Notes: generated by a model not told the origin, from the letters alone. DNA of 64,000 nt from an uncultured Lachnospiraceae bacterium (GCA_902772635.1 CACYBK010000076.1:1-64000); one strand, 5' to 3'; positions 35,801-45,060 are shown, counted from the stretch's first letter. Program-made: numbers and translations.

Positions 35801-37105
35801 AGAATCGTTTTTGATCCTGATGCATTTCATATCCTGGCCGCCGATGTCAAGGATGCAGTCGACGGAAGGGTTAAAGAATTTTGCAGCATAGAAATGTGCT
35901 ATGGTCTCAACCTCGCCCTCGTCAAGCGAAAAGGCGGATTTGAGGAGAGCTTCGCCGTAGCCGGTTGAACAGGAGTGGACTATCTTCGCGTCCTTCGGAA
36001 GGCGCTCCGCGATCTCATCCATTGCGCGTATCGCGGTATTTAAGGGACTTCCGTGATTCCCGTCATAGAATGAATAAAGAAGGGTACCATCTTCACCTAT
36101 CAAAGCCACCTTCGTTGTGGTGGAGCCGGCATCGATCCCGAGAAAGACGTTGCCGTGGCAGGAGGAAAGATCGCCTTTTTTAACGGCAGCTTTTTCATGT
36201 CTTTCTTTAAATGCCTCATATTCCTTCTCATCGGAAAAGAGGGGCTCCATCCTTGCAACTTCAAATTCGACCTTGAGATCGCCGGAAAGCTTTTCCCGGA
36301 TAGTGGAAAGAATTTGAGCCTTCTTTTCATCGGAATTCAGGGCACAGCCGATGGCTGCGAAAAGATGAGAGTCGTCAGGCTCTATGGTATGCTCCGCATC
36401 GAGATGGAGAGTTCTTACAAAGGCCTCACGAAGGTTGTTTAAGAAATGGAGAGGACCTCCAAGAAAGGTGACATGACCCCGGATAGGTTTTCCGCAGGCA
36501 AGTCCTGATATGGTCTGGTTTACAACAGCCTGAAATACAGAGGCTGCAAGATCCTCCTTCGCAGCGCCCTCGTTGATGAGGGGCTGGATATCCGTTTTCG
36601 CAAAGACACCGCAGCGTGCGGCGATAGGATATATCTCCCTGTAGGCGGAAGCCAGGGTATTCATCCCTGAGGCGTCCGTCTGCAAAAGGGATGCCATCTG
36701 GTCAATGAATGAGCCTGTGCCTCCGGCACAGATCCCGTTCATACGTTCTTCTACATTTCCGTTCTCGAAATATATTATCTTTGCATCTTCACCGCCGAGC
36801 TCGATCGCGACATCAGTTTTCGGAGCGCGGTGCTCTATCGAGGTCGCAACTGCAACAACCTCTTGAACGAAGGGAATATCAAGGCTCTTTGCAAGAGATA
36901 GTCCTCCGGAGCCCGTTATAACAGGAGAGACCAAAACATCTCCGGTCACATTAAGAGCTTTGTTTACAAGCGAAAGAAGTGTCTCCTTTATATTCGCAAA
37001 ATGCCTTTCATAGTCGGAAAAAATAATATTCTCTGTTTCATCAATAATGGCGATCTTTACAGTCGTCGAGCCGATATCAATGCCAAGCCTGTAAAATGAA
37101 TCCAT
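32858..37105 (-). CDS. Giant 2-hydroxyacyl-CoA dehydratase activase-related protein
   Basis: A 1415-residue protein with two BcrA/BadF-type ATPase domains in tandem (GIDIGSTTVKIAIIDE with GICAGGTGSFIDQ; LGIDAGSTTTKVALIGEDG with NEACSSGCGSFIE and DLGTRCTVFMNS). A Cys-rich linker (RRCPHCNNHCLLTVNHF) follows, then DUF2229-like and HgdB-like regions (ESACYPAKITHGHIEWLI; CGRPYHIDPEINHGIPELI; FGCGVDAVATDGVSD; NNDACYPSLMIVGQF). Activases of this fold use ATP and a [4Fe-4S] cluster to push an electron into a dehydratase or double-cubane partner. Here activator and partner-like parts are fused, so it may be self-contained. The substrate is unknown. Conserved Cys residues suggest several Fe-S clusters. 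Confidence 0.88.
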   Translation of the reverse strand: MDSFYRLGIDIGSTTVKIAIIDETENIIFSDYERHFANIKETLLSLVNKALNVTGDVLVSPVITGSGGLSLAKSLDIPFVQEVVAVATSIEHRAPKTDVAIELGGEDAKIIYFENGNVEERMNGICAGGTGSFIDQMASLLQTDASGMNTLASAYREIYPIAARCGVFAKTDIQPLINEGAAKEDLAASVFQAVVNQTISGLACGKPIRGHVTFLGGPLHFLNNLREAFVRTLHLDAEHTIEPDDSHLFAAIGCALNSDEKKAQILSTIREKLSGDLKVEFEVARMEPLFSDEKEYEAFKERHEKAAVKKGDLSSCHGNVFLGIDAGSTTTKVALIGEDGTLLYSFYDGNHGSPLNTAIRAMDEIAERLPKDAKIVHSCSTGYGEALLKSAFSLDEGEVETIAHFYAAKFFNPSVDCILDIGGQDMKCIRIKNDSVDSVQLNEACSSGCGSFIETFAKSLNYEVKDFAKEALFASHPIDLGTRCTVFMNSKVKQAQKEGASVSDISAGLAYSVIKNALFKVIKLTDASTLGKNVVVQGGTFYNDAVLRAFEKIAGIEAIRPDIAGIMGAFGAALIARERYEEDHNTSMLSLDAIQRLTFTSSLRRCPHCNNHCLLTVNHFSDKREFISGNRCERGLGLPKKKNDIPNLYEYKTRRLFNYKPYAPLSDELAVRGTVGLPRVLNMYENFPFWATFFKELKFKVILSPRSSRAIYDLGIESIPSESACYPAKITHGHIEWLISKGVDFIFYPCIPYERNEFKDSNNHYNCPVVTSYAENIKNNVDAITRGDVRFLNPFMAFSSEKILCDQLLKVFKKEFPDISEAEIRKASHLAWTELETYRHDVEKKGEETLEWLKKTGNHGIVICGRPYHIDPEINHGIPELITGFGMAVLTEDSISHLGKVERPLIVLDQWMYHTRMYAAAEYVTRHDFLDVIELNSFGCGVDAVATDGVSDIITHAGKIYTCLKIDEVNNLGAARIRIRSLIAALKVRKKQNIKLEKTPSTYNRAVFTKEMKKNFTILAPEMSPVHFDVVAPAFHAAGYNLVIPDIPRNDCIDYGLKYVNNDACYPSLMIVGQFMAAIDSGKYDMERTALLITQTGGGCRASNYVGFIRRALSKAGYGDSIPVISLNTIGIEKNPGFTISPALIQHGLYALIFGDIFMRCINRTRPYEKVKGSTDALHEKWKKKVLDFVTSDGVLSAKKFKEMCRDIINDFDKLERTDEKKPRVGIVGEILVKFLPAANNHLAELLEAEGAEAVVPDLTDFLLYCFYNENFKNANLGTPRKGKVISNAIIAFLEHLRSAARKAFDESKHFSAPARIDEVASLAKPIVSIGNQTGEGWFLTGEMMELIETGAKNIVCIQPFGCLPNHVVGKGVLKKIRADHPDANLVAIDYDPGASEVNQLNRIKLMLSTAFKNL

Positions 37106-37189
37106 GAATTACCTCTGTATCTAAACAATCAATCAACCAACAAATTATAGATAAGAAGAAAAACAGAGACAATTGACAAAGGGTTTTGT

Positions 37190-37219
37190 TTGTAGCGGTG
37201 GAGGTCTTCACCCCTACAA
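37190..37219. repeat. Palindromic element flanked by direct repeats
   Basis: TTGTAGCGGTG (37190-37200) and CACCCCTACAA (37209-37219) form an 11-base inverted repeat with one mismatch. Flanking it, TTGACAAAGGG occurs at 37173-37183 and again at 37224-37234. The layout is that of a short palindromic intergenic element with duplicated target sequence. Confidence 0.6.
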
Positions 37220-37223
37220 TATG

Positions 37224-37252
37224 TTGACAAAGGGCAGGCACGTAATTAAAAT
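37224..37252 (+). promoter_or_regulatory. Promoter for the rhomboid-like gene and glnS
   Basis: TTGACA (37224-37229), 17-base spacer, TAAAAT (37247-37252), 44 bases before the ATG at 37297. The -35 box lies in the second copy of the TTGACAAAGGG direct repeat. Confidence 0.65.
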
Positions 37253-37296
37253 ATATAAGCGGTTTTTTGCCCGAAGGGTATCAAAAAAGGAAGATT

Positions 37297-38184
37297 ATGC
37301 TCGACAAACTTGAAAAGAAGATAGGCAGATTTGCTATCAAAAATCTTACAAATTACCTTATCATAGGCTATGTGATAGGATACATACTGTATTTCGGCGC
37401 GACCTATACGAACCTCAACATACTGAATTATCTTTCGCTCGAGCCCTATTATATCATCCACAATTTCCAGATATGGCGGGTAATAAGCTGGGTGCTGATG
37501 CCGCCCAGACAGAATATCATCTTTGCGGTGATAATGATGATATTCTATTGGCAGCTTGGAACAACACTTGAAAAGACCATAGGGACCTTCAAATACAATT
37601 GCTATATATTCGGAGGAGTACTGTTTACTGTACTTGGAGCGTTTCTGCTATACGGGATAATTGTTGGTTCGACAGGAGTTCCTGTTGTCGGGATAGGTGT
37701 GTTTTTCTCGACTTATTATATTAATATGTCGATATTCCTTGCTTTTGCGGTATGCTATCCGGATATGCAGATCATGCTTTATTTCATCATTCCGATCAGG
37801 ATGAAATGGCTTGCGTTAGTATATGCAGTGCTTGTTCTTATCGAGTTTTTCCAGAACAGCTGGCCCGGGAAGGCTGCGATCATTGCATCACTTCTGAATT
37901 TCGTGATCTTTTTCCTTGTCACAAGGGACTGGAAGAGGATATCACCCTCTGAGCTCAAGCGGAAGAGTGAGTGGAGAAAGAGGGGAGAGAGCTTGAACAG
38001 CCGCTTTTCGGGGAATACACAAAAAAGCCCGACAAATTCCGGAAGGTATGAAGTCCACAAGTGTGAGATCTGCGGAAGGACAGAGACTACGAACCCCGAG
38101 CTTGCCTTCAGATTCTGCTCGAAATGCAAGGGGAATCATGAGTACTGCAGCGACCATATCTTTACTCACAAACATATTATTTGA
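37297..38184 (+). CDS. Rhomboid-like membrane protein with C-terminal zinc ribbon
   Basis: A 295-residue protein with about six hydrophobic helices between residues 15 and 205 in the rhomboid/derlin arrangement: [20 protein letters not shown], then [19 protein letters not shown], and [21 protein letters not shown] do not find the rhomboid GxSG serine motif or a matching His, so it is probably not a protease. The last 45 residues hold a metal-binding module: [42 protein letters not shown] precedes ATG 37297. It ends eight bases before glnS, which suggests co-transcription. Confidence 0.75.
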   Translation: MLDKLEKKIGRFAIKNLTNYLIIGYVIGYILYFGATYTNLNILNYLSLEPYYIIHNFQIWRVISWVLMPPRQNIIFAVIMMIFYWQLGTTLEKTIGTFKYNCYIFGGVLFTVLGAFLLYGIIVGSTGVPVVGIGVFFSTYYINMSIFLAFAVCYPDMQIMLYFIIPIRMKWLALVYAVLVLIEFFQNSWPGKAAIIASLLNFVIFFLVTRDWKRISPSELKRKSEWRKRGESLNSRFSGNTQKSPTNSGRYEVHKCEICGRTETTNPELAFRFCSKCKGNHEYCSDHIFTHKHII

Positions 38185-38192
38185 AAGAGAAT

Positions 38193-39869
38193 ATGAAAGA
38201 AAACAATATGGAAGAAAAAGAAAGCAGAAATTTCATTGAGGATGCGATAGACGAGGATCTTAAGGAAGGGCGATGCAGTGATGTCGTTACCCGCTTTCCG
38301 CCTGAGCCGAACGGCTTCCTCCACATAGGACATGCAAAGAGTATTCTTTTAAATTATGGATTGGCAAAGGAATACGGCGGTTCATTTCATTTCAGATTTG
38401 ATGATACAAATCCGACGAAGGAGAAGGACGAATTCGTCCAGTCAATAATCGAGGATGTGAAATGGCTCGGCGCTGATTTTGGAGACAAGGTCTACTATGC
38501 TTCGGATTATTTTGAGAAGATGTACGAGTGCGCTGTTTCACTTATCAAAAAGGGGCTCGCCTATGTTTCCGATCTTTCTGCCGATGAGATAAAGGAGACG
38601 AGAGGTACTCTGACTGAGCCCGGGAAGAATGACAAAAACCGGGAGAGACCGGTCGAGGAAAGTCTCAGGATATTTGAAGATATGAGGGCCGGAAAGTACG
38701 AGGACGGCTCCGTGGTGCTTCGTGCAAAGATAGATATGTCATCTCCCAATATCAATATGAGAGATCCGATCCTTTACAGGGTGGCTCACATCCCGCATCA
38801 CAGGACCGGGGATTCGTGGTGCATCTATCCCATGTATGATTTTGCCCATCCTATCGAGGATGCGGTTGAAGGGATAACTCATTCTATCTGCACCCTTGAA
38901 TTTGAGGATCACAGGCCGCTCTATGACTGGGTCGTGAACAATACCGACTGGGAGAAAAAACCGAGACAGATAGAGTTCGCGAAGATGTACTTGAAGAATG
39001 TTGTCACCGGAAAGAGATATATCAAAAAACTGGTGGAACAGGGCATAGTCGATGGCTGGGATGATCCCAGGATAGTTTCGATAGCTGGTCTTCGAAGACG
39101 AGGTTATACACCGGAATCGATAAGAAGGTTCATTGAACTTTCCGGTATCTCAAAGTCAAATTCGGTATCGGATCAGGCTATGCTTGAGTACTGCATCAGG
39201 GAGGATCTGAAAGAAAAGGCTCCCCGCGTTATGGCGGTTCTTGATCCGGTGAAGCTCATTATCGATAATTACCCCGAAGGAAAGAGCGAGGAGCTTACAG
39301 TTCCAAACAATATAGAAAACCCTTCCCTCGGCGATCGTACGGTCACATTTTCGCGTGAGCTTTATATCGAAAGAGAGGACTTCATGGAGGTTCCTCCCCC
39401 GAAGTACAAGAGGCTTTATCCCGGAAACGAGGTAAGGCTCATGAATGCGTATTATGTGACATGCGTTTCGTTTGAGAAAGATAATGACGGAAATATCACG
39501 GTAGTGCACTGTACTTACGACAAGAATACGAAGGGCGGGGATTCCGCTGACGGGAGAAAGGTAAAGGGCACCATCCACTGGGTGAATGCGGGGGACTGTA
39601 TTGAGGCAGATGTCAGACTTTACGAAAATGTCATAGATGAGGAAAAGGGCGTCCTGAACGAGAATGGAGAGCTGAACCTTAATCCCGATTCTCTTAAGAA
39701 GATGAAGGCGATGATCGAATCCTCAGTCAGGGATGCAAAGCCTTTCGATAGATTTCAGTTTGTAAGAAACGGATTTTTCTCTGTTGATCCGAAGGACTCA
39801 GGCGGGGGCAGGCCGGTGTTCAATAGGATCGTTTCGCTCAAGAGTTCTTTTAAGCTGCCTGTACAATGA
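38193..39869 (+). CDS. glnS: Glutaminyl-tRNA synthetase
   Basis: Charges tRNA-Gln with glutamine. The 558 residues from ATG 38193 show the class I HIGH motif ([20 protein letters not shown]), [56 protein letters not shown] and the C-terminal two-barrel anticodon-binding domain ending [16 protein letters not shown]. The KMSKS position reads [12 protein letters not shown], as in some other Clostridia. Its presence means tRNA-Gln can be charged directly; a separate GluRS gene lies at 56368. An in-frame ATG at 38208 is an alternative start. Confidence 0.96.
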   Translation: MKENNMEEKESRNFIEDAIDEDLKEGRCSDVVTRFPPEPNGFLHIGHAKSILLNYGLAKEYGGSFHFRFDDTNPTKEKDEFVQSIIEDVKWLGADFGDKVYYASDYFEKMYECAVSLIKKGLAYVSDLSADEIKETRGTLTEPGKNDKNRERPVEESLRIFEDMRAGKYEDGSVVLRAKIDMSSPNINMRDPILYRVAHIPHHRTGDSWCIYPMYDFAHPIEDAVEGITHSICTLEFEDHRPLYDWVVNNTDWEKKPRQIEFAKMYLKNVVTGKRYIKKLVEQGIVDGWDDPRIVSIAGLRRRGYTPESIRRFIELSGISKSNSVSDQAMLEYCIREDLKEKAPRVMAVLDPVKLIIDNYPEGKSEELTVPNNIENPSLGDRTVTFSRELYIEREDFMEVPPPKYKRLYPGNEVRLMNAYYVTCVSFEKDNDGNITVVHCTYDKNTKGGDSADGRKVKGTIHWVNAGDCIEADVRLYENVIDEEKGVLNENGELNLNPDSLKKMKAMIESSVRDAKPFDRFQFVRNGFFSVDPKDSGGGRPVFNRIVSLKSSFKLPVQ

Positions 39870-39890
39870 TCATTTTATAAGGAGTCATTC

Positions 39891-40769
39891 ATGAATCTAT
39901 TAGCTGGTCTCGAAAAGTTCGGTCTTTCCACCAACGGAGAGCTTGATATCACAAAGGATGATAAGGGGTCTCAGAAGCAGCAGGCCGCTGAAAACAAAGA
40001 AGCTGAAAAGGTGCTGAAGGAATCGGACTTCCTTCTTGAAAAAGTAGTCCAGTGTCCCGTTTGCGACAGGAAGTTTAAGACATTGACTGTCAAGACGGGC
40101 AAGGCGAAGAGGCTTGAGCCGGACGAAGACTTAAGACCGAAATTCCAGGGCGTCGATACGATCAAGTATGATGTTTTTTCCTGCCCTTTCTGTGGTTATT
40201 CCGCGACACAAAAGGATTTTGAACATCTTTCCTCCACACAGATCAAGTGGATAAAGGAAGGGGTTTCGGCAAACTTCAAGACCACAAAAGACGTAAGCTA
40301 TCCGGAATATACCTACGATCAGGCTGTTGACAGATTCAAGCTGGCACTGGTCTGCGCCATGACAAAGAAGGCGAAGCTGTCAGAAAAATCCTATCTTTGT
40401 CTTAAGATAGCATGGCTACGGAGAACTCAGTATGAGCTCACTCTGGATGATACGCCGGAGGCACTTAATGACAGGAAAAATATCAAAGCTGAATGGGACG
40501 GCTTTTACAAGCAGGCCTATGAAGGCTTTGTAAAGGCATCAGAGACCGAGACGCCGCCTTTTGCCGGAATAGACACAAATACACTCGATTTCATGCTGGC
40601 GAACATGGCTATGTATTTCAAGGATTATGGAACCGCGTCAAAGCTTGTTTCAAGACTCCTGACTTCATCCGGAACTCCCAGCAGGATCAAGGACAAGTGC
40701 TTTGATATGAAGGAGGCCATAGTAGCTGAAGTAAAGAGGCAGAAGGCAGAGAGCGCAAAGAAGGTTTGA
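39891..40769 (+). CDS. DUF2225 family protein, zinc-binding
   Basis: A 292-residue cytoplasmic protein of the DUF2225 family. The N-terminal third holds two Cys pairs for metal binding: VVQCPVCDRKFKTLTVKTGK and YDVFSCPFCGYSATQKDFEH. The remainder is helical and TPR-like (YTYDQAVDRFKLALVCAMTK; SYLCLKIAWLRRTQYELTLD). The function is not known; it is widespread in Bacillota and often near cell-wall or housekeeping genes. AAGGAG precedes the start by about six bases. It lies six bases upstream of glmM. Confidence 0.85.
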   Translation: MNLLAGLEKFGLSTNGELDITKDDKGSQKQQAAENKEAEKVLKESDFLLEKVVQCPVCDRKFKTLTVKTGKAKRLEPDEDLRPKFQGVDTIKYDVFSCPFCGYSATQKDFEHLSSTQIKWIKEGVSANFKTTKDVSYPEYTYDQAVDRFKLALVCAMTKKAKLSEKSYLCLKIAWLRRTQYELTLDDTPEALNDRKNIKAEWDGFYKQAYEGFVKASETETPPFAGIDTNTLDFMLANMAMYFKDYGTASKLVSRLLTSSGTPSRIKDKCFDMKEAIVAEVKRQKAESAKKV

Positions 40770-40775
40770 TGAGCA

Positions 40776-42107
40776 ATGAAGTATTTTGGTACTGACGGCT
40801 TCAGGGGTGAGGCGGGAAATATCCTTACGAGCTTTCACGCATACAAGATCGGCCGTTATCTCGGGTTTCATTTTTCAAAGGGACACCGGGGAAGGATCGT
40901 GATCGGAAAGGACACGAGAAGATCAAGCTACACACTGGAATACGCGCTCGTTGCCGGGATCACGGCTTCGGGAAGCGACGCTTTCCTTCTTCATGTCACG
41001 ACTACCCCTTCAGTCTCTTATGTAGCAAGGACAGAGGGTTTTGACTGCGGCGTGATGATATCAGCGTCCCACAATCCATATTACGACAACGGGATCAAGC
41101 TCCTCGATTCAGACGGCAGGAAGATGGGCGACAGCCTTCTTGAAAAAATAGAAGAATACATAGATACTCCGGGTGATGATCTTCCGTTCAAAACGGGAGA
41201 GGATATCGGAACTGCTTCAGATCACGCCATAGGAAGGAACAGATATATAGGCTATCTCATATCTCTTGCGACCAGATCCTACTCGAATATGAGAATAGGT
41301 CTTGACAGCGCAAACGGGAGCGCCTTTTCAATCGCAAAAAACGTTTTTGATTCTCTGGGTGCAAAGACCTATGTGATAGGAGCGGAGCCGAACGGCCTCA
41401 ATATCAATGATAATGTTGGCTCCACCCATATTGAGCGGCTGAAGAAACTGGTGCTTGAGAACGAGCTCGACTGCGGCTTTGCCTTTGACGGGGATGCAGA
41501 CAGATGTCTTGCCGTTGACAGGAACGGAAGTGTTGTGGATGGCGATCATATTATCTATATCTGCGGGCGATATCTGAAAAAGCACGGGAAGCTCGACGGC
41601 AACCATGTGGTCGTTACAGTGATGTCAAATCTCGGACTGTTCAAGGCACTTGAAAGGAACGGGATCGAATATGATGTCACGACCGTAGGTGACAGATATG
41701 TGAACGAGGACATGACAGAAAAGGGCTACTGCCTTGGCGGGGAGCAGTCAGGACATATCATCTTTTCAAAATATGCAAATACCGGCGACGGTATCCTCAC
41801 GGCGCTGATGCTGATGGAAGTGATCCTCGAGGAGAAGACCGATCTTTCCGAGCTTTCAAGCGGAATGACAAAGTTTCCTCAGCTTCTTTCAAATGTCAGG
41901 GTTGCTGATCAGGAGGCAGTATTAAATGATCCTTTGGTAAAAGAGGCTGCCGACAAAGTGACAAAGGCTCTTGGAAAGGAAGGAAGGCTCCTTCTTCGAA
42001 AGAGCGGGACAGAACCTCTGATCCGGGTAATGGTCGAAGCTGAGACGGATGAACTGTGCGAGCGCTATGTAAGAGAGGTTACGGACGCGATCGACAAGGT
42101 GATATAG
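40776..42107 (+). CDS. glmM: Phosphoglucosamine mutase
   Basis: Converts glucosamine-6-phosphate to glucosamine-1-phosphate for UDP-GlcNAc and cell-wall synthesis. The 443 residues start with the GlmM hallmark MKYFGTDGFRGEAG; the phosphoserine loop is MISASHNPYYDNGIKLLDSD, metal-binding FAFDGDADRCLAVDRNGSVV, and sugar-binding CLGGEQSGHIIFSKYANTGD, ending with LLLRKSGTEPLIRVMVE. All are intact. Followed 11 bases later by argS. Confidence 0.96.
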   Translation: MKYFGTDGFRGEAGNILTSFHAYKIGRYLGFHFSKGHRGRIVIGKDTRRSSYTLEYALVAGITASGSDAFLLHVTTTPSVSYVARTEGFDCGVMISASHNPYYDNGIKLLDSDGRKMGDSLLEKIEEYIDTPGDDLPFKTGEDIGTASDHAIGRNRYIGYLISLATRSYSNMRIGLDSANGSAFSIAKNVFDSLGAKTYVIGAEPNGLNINDNVGSTHIERLKKLVLENELDCGFAFDGDADRCLAVDRNGSVVDGDHIIYICGRYLKKHGKLDGNHVVVTVMSNLGLFKALERNGIEYDVTTVGDRYVNEDMTEKGYCLGGEQSGHIIFSKYANTGDGILTALMLMEVILEEKTDLSELSSGMTKFPQLLSNVRVADQEAVLNDPLVKEAADKVTKALGKEGRLLLRKSGTEPLIRVMVEAETDELCERYVREVTDAIDKVI

Positions 42108-42118
42108 AAAGGACGAAA

Positions 42119-43888
42119 ATGCAAAGGTTTCTTGACCTTCTGTCAGAATTGGCAGGATCTGCTTTTGAAAATGCAGGAATAGAGGCTTCGTACGGAAGGG
42201 TAAAGCTTTCAGACAGACCTGAGCTTTGTGAATTCCAGACCAATGGGGCTCTTTCGGCGGCAAAAAAATACAAAAAAAATCCGATGGAGATTGCGGAAAG
42301 TATAGCGGAGCGGCTTTCAAAGGAGCCTGCCTTTTCCTGTGTAAGTGCTGTGCGTCCCGGTTTTGTAAACTTCAATGTTTCAAACGACTTCCTACTTTCA
42401 TACATCAAAGATATGTATGAGGATGAAGAGCGGCTTGGTGTTTCAAAGACGCAGGATCCCAAAAAGATAATAATGGATTACGGTGGACCGAATGTCGCAA
42501 AGCCTCTTCATGTCGGGCATTTAAGAAGTGCTGTGATAGGCGAGAGCCTGAAAAGGATATTGAGGTTCATGGGGCACGAGGTAACGGCAGACATCCACCT
42601 GGGAGATTTCGGGCTTCAGATGGGGCTTATCATAGCTGAGCTTTCGGAAAGAAAGCCGACGCTTCCCTACTTTGATCCTGATTTTTCAGGCGATTATCCT
42701 GCTGATCCGCCATTTACCATTTCAGAACTCGAAGAGATATATCCTTTTGCTTCAAAAAGGTCAAAAGAAGATCCTGTCTTTGCAAAGAAGGCTTCTGATG
42801 CCACATATGAGATGCAGCAGGGTCGGAGAGGCTACAGGGAGCTTCTTTCCTGGATAATGAAGGTCTCGGTTTCCGATCTCAAAAGAAATTATGAGAGGCT
42901 GAAGGTACAATTTGATCTTTGGAAGGGAGAAGCGGACGCTGAACCCTATATTCCCGGTATGGTGAAGATGCTGAAGGACAAGGGACTTGCCCATGAAAGC
43001 GACGGAGCTCTTGTCGTTGATGTAAAACGGGATGATGACAAAAAAGAGATACCGCCCTGCATGATATTGAAGTCAGACGGGGCGGCGCTTTATGATACTA
43101 CGGATCTAGCAACCCTCATATGGCGCGTAAACGACTATCACCCTGACGAGATCATGTATGTGGTGGACAAGCGGCAGGAGCTTCACTTCATACAGGTCTT
43201 CCGCTGCGCGAGGATGGCGGGGATAGTGCCTGATGAGACAGAACTTACATTTATCGGCTTTGGAACGGTAAACGGTACTGACGGTCATGCCTTAAAGACA
43301 AGGGATGGCGGCGTGATGAGGCTTGAGAGGCTCCTTGACGACATCAAGGAAAAGATGCATGAAAAGATAATCGAGAACGAGTCTTTATCGAGCGATGAGG
43401 CTGACAAGGTTTCCGACATAGTTTCTCTCTCAGCGGTGAAATACGGGGATCTCAAAAACCAGCCGGCAAAGGATTATATCTTCGACATGGACAGGTTCAC
43501 ATCCTCTGAGGGTGACACCGGCCCCTACATCCTTTATACTGTCGTTCGGATAAAATCGATCGTCCGGAAATATGAAGAGGCAGGCGGAAATATAGAAAAC
43601 ATTGCCCCTTCGATAAGCAGGGCAGGAACGGAAAAAGCACTTTTGCTCTCGCTGTCAGGCTTTTCAGAGGAGGTTGAAAAGGCGGCCTCATCTGCATCTC
43701 CGAATGTGATCTGCGCTTATATCTATAATCTTTGCAATGAATTCAATCATTTTTACCATGAAACAAAGATCCTTTCATGTGAGGATGAGGACGAGAAAAA
43801 GGGCTATATAGCGCTTTGCGTTTTGACGAAACGTGTACTTGAAAGGAGCATAGAATTGCTCGGATTTGAGGCACCTGAACGTATGTAG
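42119..43888 (+). CDS. argS: Arginyl-tRNA synthetase
   Basis: Charges tRNA-Arg. 589 residues from ATG 42119, which has GAAAGGA seven bases upstream; a longer reading from 42056 only overlaps glmM. Features: N-terminal Add1 domain, HIGH motif YGGPNVAKPLHVGHLRSAVI, class I core with YVVDKRQELHFIQVFRCARM, GFGTVNGTDGHALKTRDGGV replacing a canonical KMSKS as is common in ArgRS, and the DALR anticodon domain with ICAYIYNLCNEFNHFYHETK. Confidence 0.96.
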   Translation: MQRFLDLLSELAGSAFENAGIEASYGRVKLSDRPELCEFQTNGALSAAKKYKKNPMEIAESIAERLSKEPAFSCVSAVRPGFVNFNVSNDFLLSYIKDMYEDEERLGVSKTQDPKKIIMDYGGPNVAKPLHVGHLRSAVIGESLKRILRFMGHEVTADIHLGDFGLQMGLIIAELSERKPTLPYFDPDFSGDYPADPPFTISELEEIYPFASKRSKEDPVFAKKASDATYEMQQGRRGYRELLSWIMKVSVSDLKRNYERLKVQFDLWKGEADAEPYIPGMVKMLKDKGLAHESDGALVVDVKRDDDKKEIPPCMILKSDGAALYDTTDLATLIWRVNDYHPDEIMYVVDKRQELHFIQVFRCARMAGIVPDETELTFIGFGTVNGTDGHALKTRDGGVMRLERLLDDIKEKMHEKIIENESLSSDEADKVSDIVSLSAVKYGDLKNQPAKDYIFDMDRFTSSEGDTGPYILYTVVRIKSIVRKYEEAGGNIENIAPSISRAGTEKALLLSLSGFSEEVEKAASSASPNVICAYIYNLCNEFNHFYHETKILSCEDEDEKKGYIALCVLTKRVLERSIELLGFEAPERM

Positions 43889-43926
43889 GATGCCCCGGAC
43901 TTTATATTTTTTAGAAGGAGACAAAA

Positions 43927-45045
43927 ATGACAAAAGTAGATATTTTTTCCGGCTTTCTTGGCGCCGGAAAGACAACGCTCATCAAAAAGCTTTTGGAGGA
44001 GTCATTTAAGGGCGAGAAATGTGTGCTGATCGAGAATGAGTTCGGTGAGGTCGGAGTCGATTCCGGCTTTCTGAAGGATTCCGGGATAGAGATCACGGAA
44101 TTAAACTCAGGATGCATCTGCTGCACCCTTGTAGGGGATTTTGACAAGAACTTAAGAGAGGTAATGTCAAAGTTTTCTCCCGACCGTATACTGATAGAGC
44201 CCTCGGGAGTAGGGAAGCTTTCCGACGTGGCTGCTTCCGTTATTAGGCTCGAGGAGGAGATCGGTCTTTCTCTTTGTGGAATGGCTACGATAGTTAATGC
44301 GAAGAAGGCAAGGAAGCAGATGAAGGCCTTCGGGGAATTTTTCAAGGACCAGATCGTCCATGCTACGGCAGTTATCCTTTCAAGAAGCGATGAGATAGGA
44401 GAGGATGAACTTTCGGCTGTTACGGATGCGATAAAGGAGATGAATCCCAAGGCTCATATCATCACAACTCCATGGAAAGAGCTTTCAGGAGAAAAGATCA
44501 AGGATGTGATCGAGGGGCAGGACAATCTCGAAGCAAAGGCTCTTTCCATGGCAAGCCATGAGGAAGAGGAGCGCGAGCACGAACATGAGCATCATCACCA
44601 TCACCATGACCATGATGATCATGATGAGCATGATGAACATCATCACCATCATCACGGACATGATGAAGAAAATGATGATGAACACGATCATGAGCACGAG
44701 CATGAACATCATCATCACGACCACGATGACCATGATGAGCACGAACATCACCATCACCATCATCACGCGGATGAGGTCTTTGATACCTGGGGGATCGAGA
44801 CGCCTAAAACCATCACGAGGGAGAAAATTGAAAACGCGATGAAGGTATTCGCGGAATCGAGTGAGTATGGTGAAGTCATCCGCTCCAAGGGAATAGTAAA
44901 GACGCCTGAAGATAAGTGGCTTTATTTTGATCTTGTGGATGGGGATTATGAGATCAGGGAGGGCGCTCCCGATTTCACGGGACGCCTTGTTGTGATAGGC
45001 GTTGATCTGAAGGAGGACAGGATACCTTCGCTCTTTGGGCTTTGA
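43927..45045 (+). CDS. CobW/ZNG-type metallochaperone GTPase with His-rich loop
   Basis: A 372-residue G3E GTPase. Motifs: Walker A GFLGAGKTTLIKKLLEES, ENEFGEVGVDSGFL, and the metal-binding GCICC at residues 62-66, the hallmark of the CobW/ZNG1 group that inserts zinc or cobalt into client proteins. Residues about 213-280 are extremely rich in His, Asp and Glu (runs up to seven His), which would buffer metal. A C-terminal CobW_C domain follows (YGEVIRSKGIVKTPEDKWLY). AGAAGGAG precedes the ATG. Fifteen bases downstream is a second GTPase with a DUF1980-like tail, suggesting a zinc-handling pair. No Zur-like palindrome is visible upstream. Confidence 0.9.
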   Translation: MTKVDIFSGFLGAGKTTLIKKLLEESFKGEKCVLIENEFGEVGVDSGFLKDSGIEITELNSGCICCTLVGDFDKNLREVMSKFSPDRILIEPSGVGKLSDVAASVIRLEEEIGLSLCGMATIVNAKKARKQMKAFGEFFKDQIVHATAVILSRSDEIGEDELSAVTDAIKEMNPKAHIITTPWKELSGEKIKDVIEGQDNLEAKALSMASHEEEEREHEHEHHHHHHDHDDHDEHDEHHHHHHGHDEENDDEHDHEHEHEHHHHDHDDHDEHEHHHHHHHADEVFDTWGIETPKTITREKIENAMKVFAESSEYGEVIRSKGIVKTPEDKWLYFDLVDGDYEIREGAPDFTGRLVVIGVDLKEDRIPSLFGL

Positions 45046-45060
45046 TATCCAAAAATAATT

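Noticed and set aside
43911..44450. Minus-strand frame of 179 codons
   Set aside because: Antisense to the CobW-type GTPase; Ser/Pro-rich composition typical of a shadow frame.
44558..44766. Tandem repeat as a possible CRISPR-like array
   Set aside because: The units are short, imperfect and coding, with no unique spacers.
44485..44842. Open frames on both strands across the His-rich region, including a Met/Val-rich minus-strand one
   Set aside because: They are shadows of the CAT/GAT repeat in the GTPase gene; no ribosome site or family signal.
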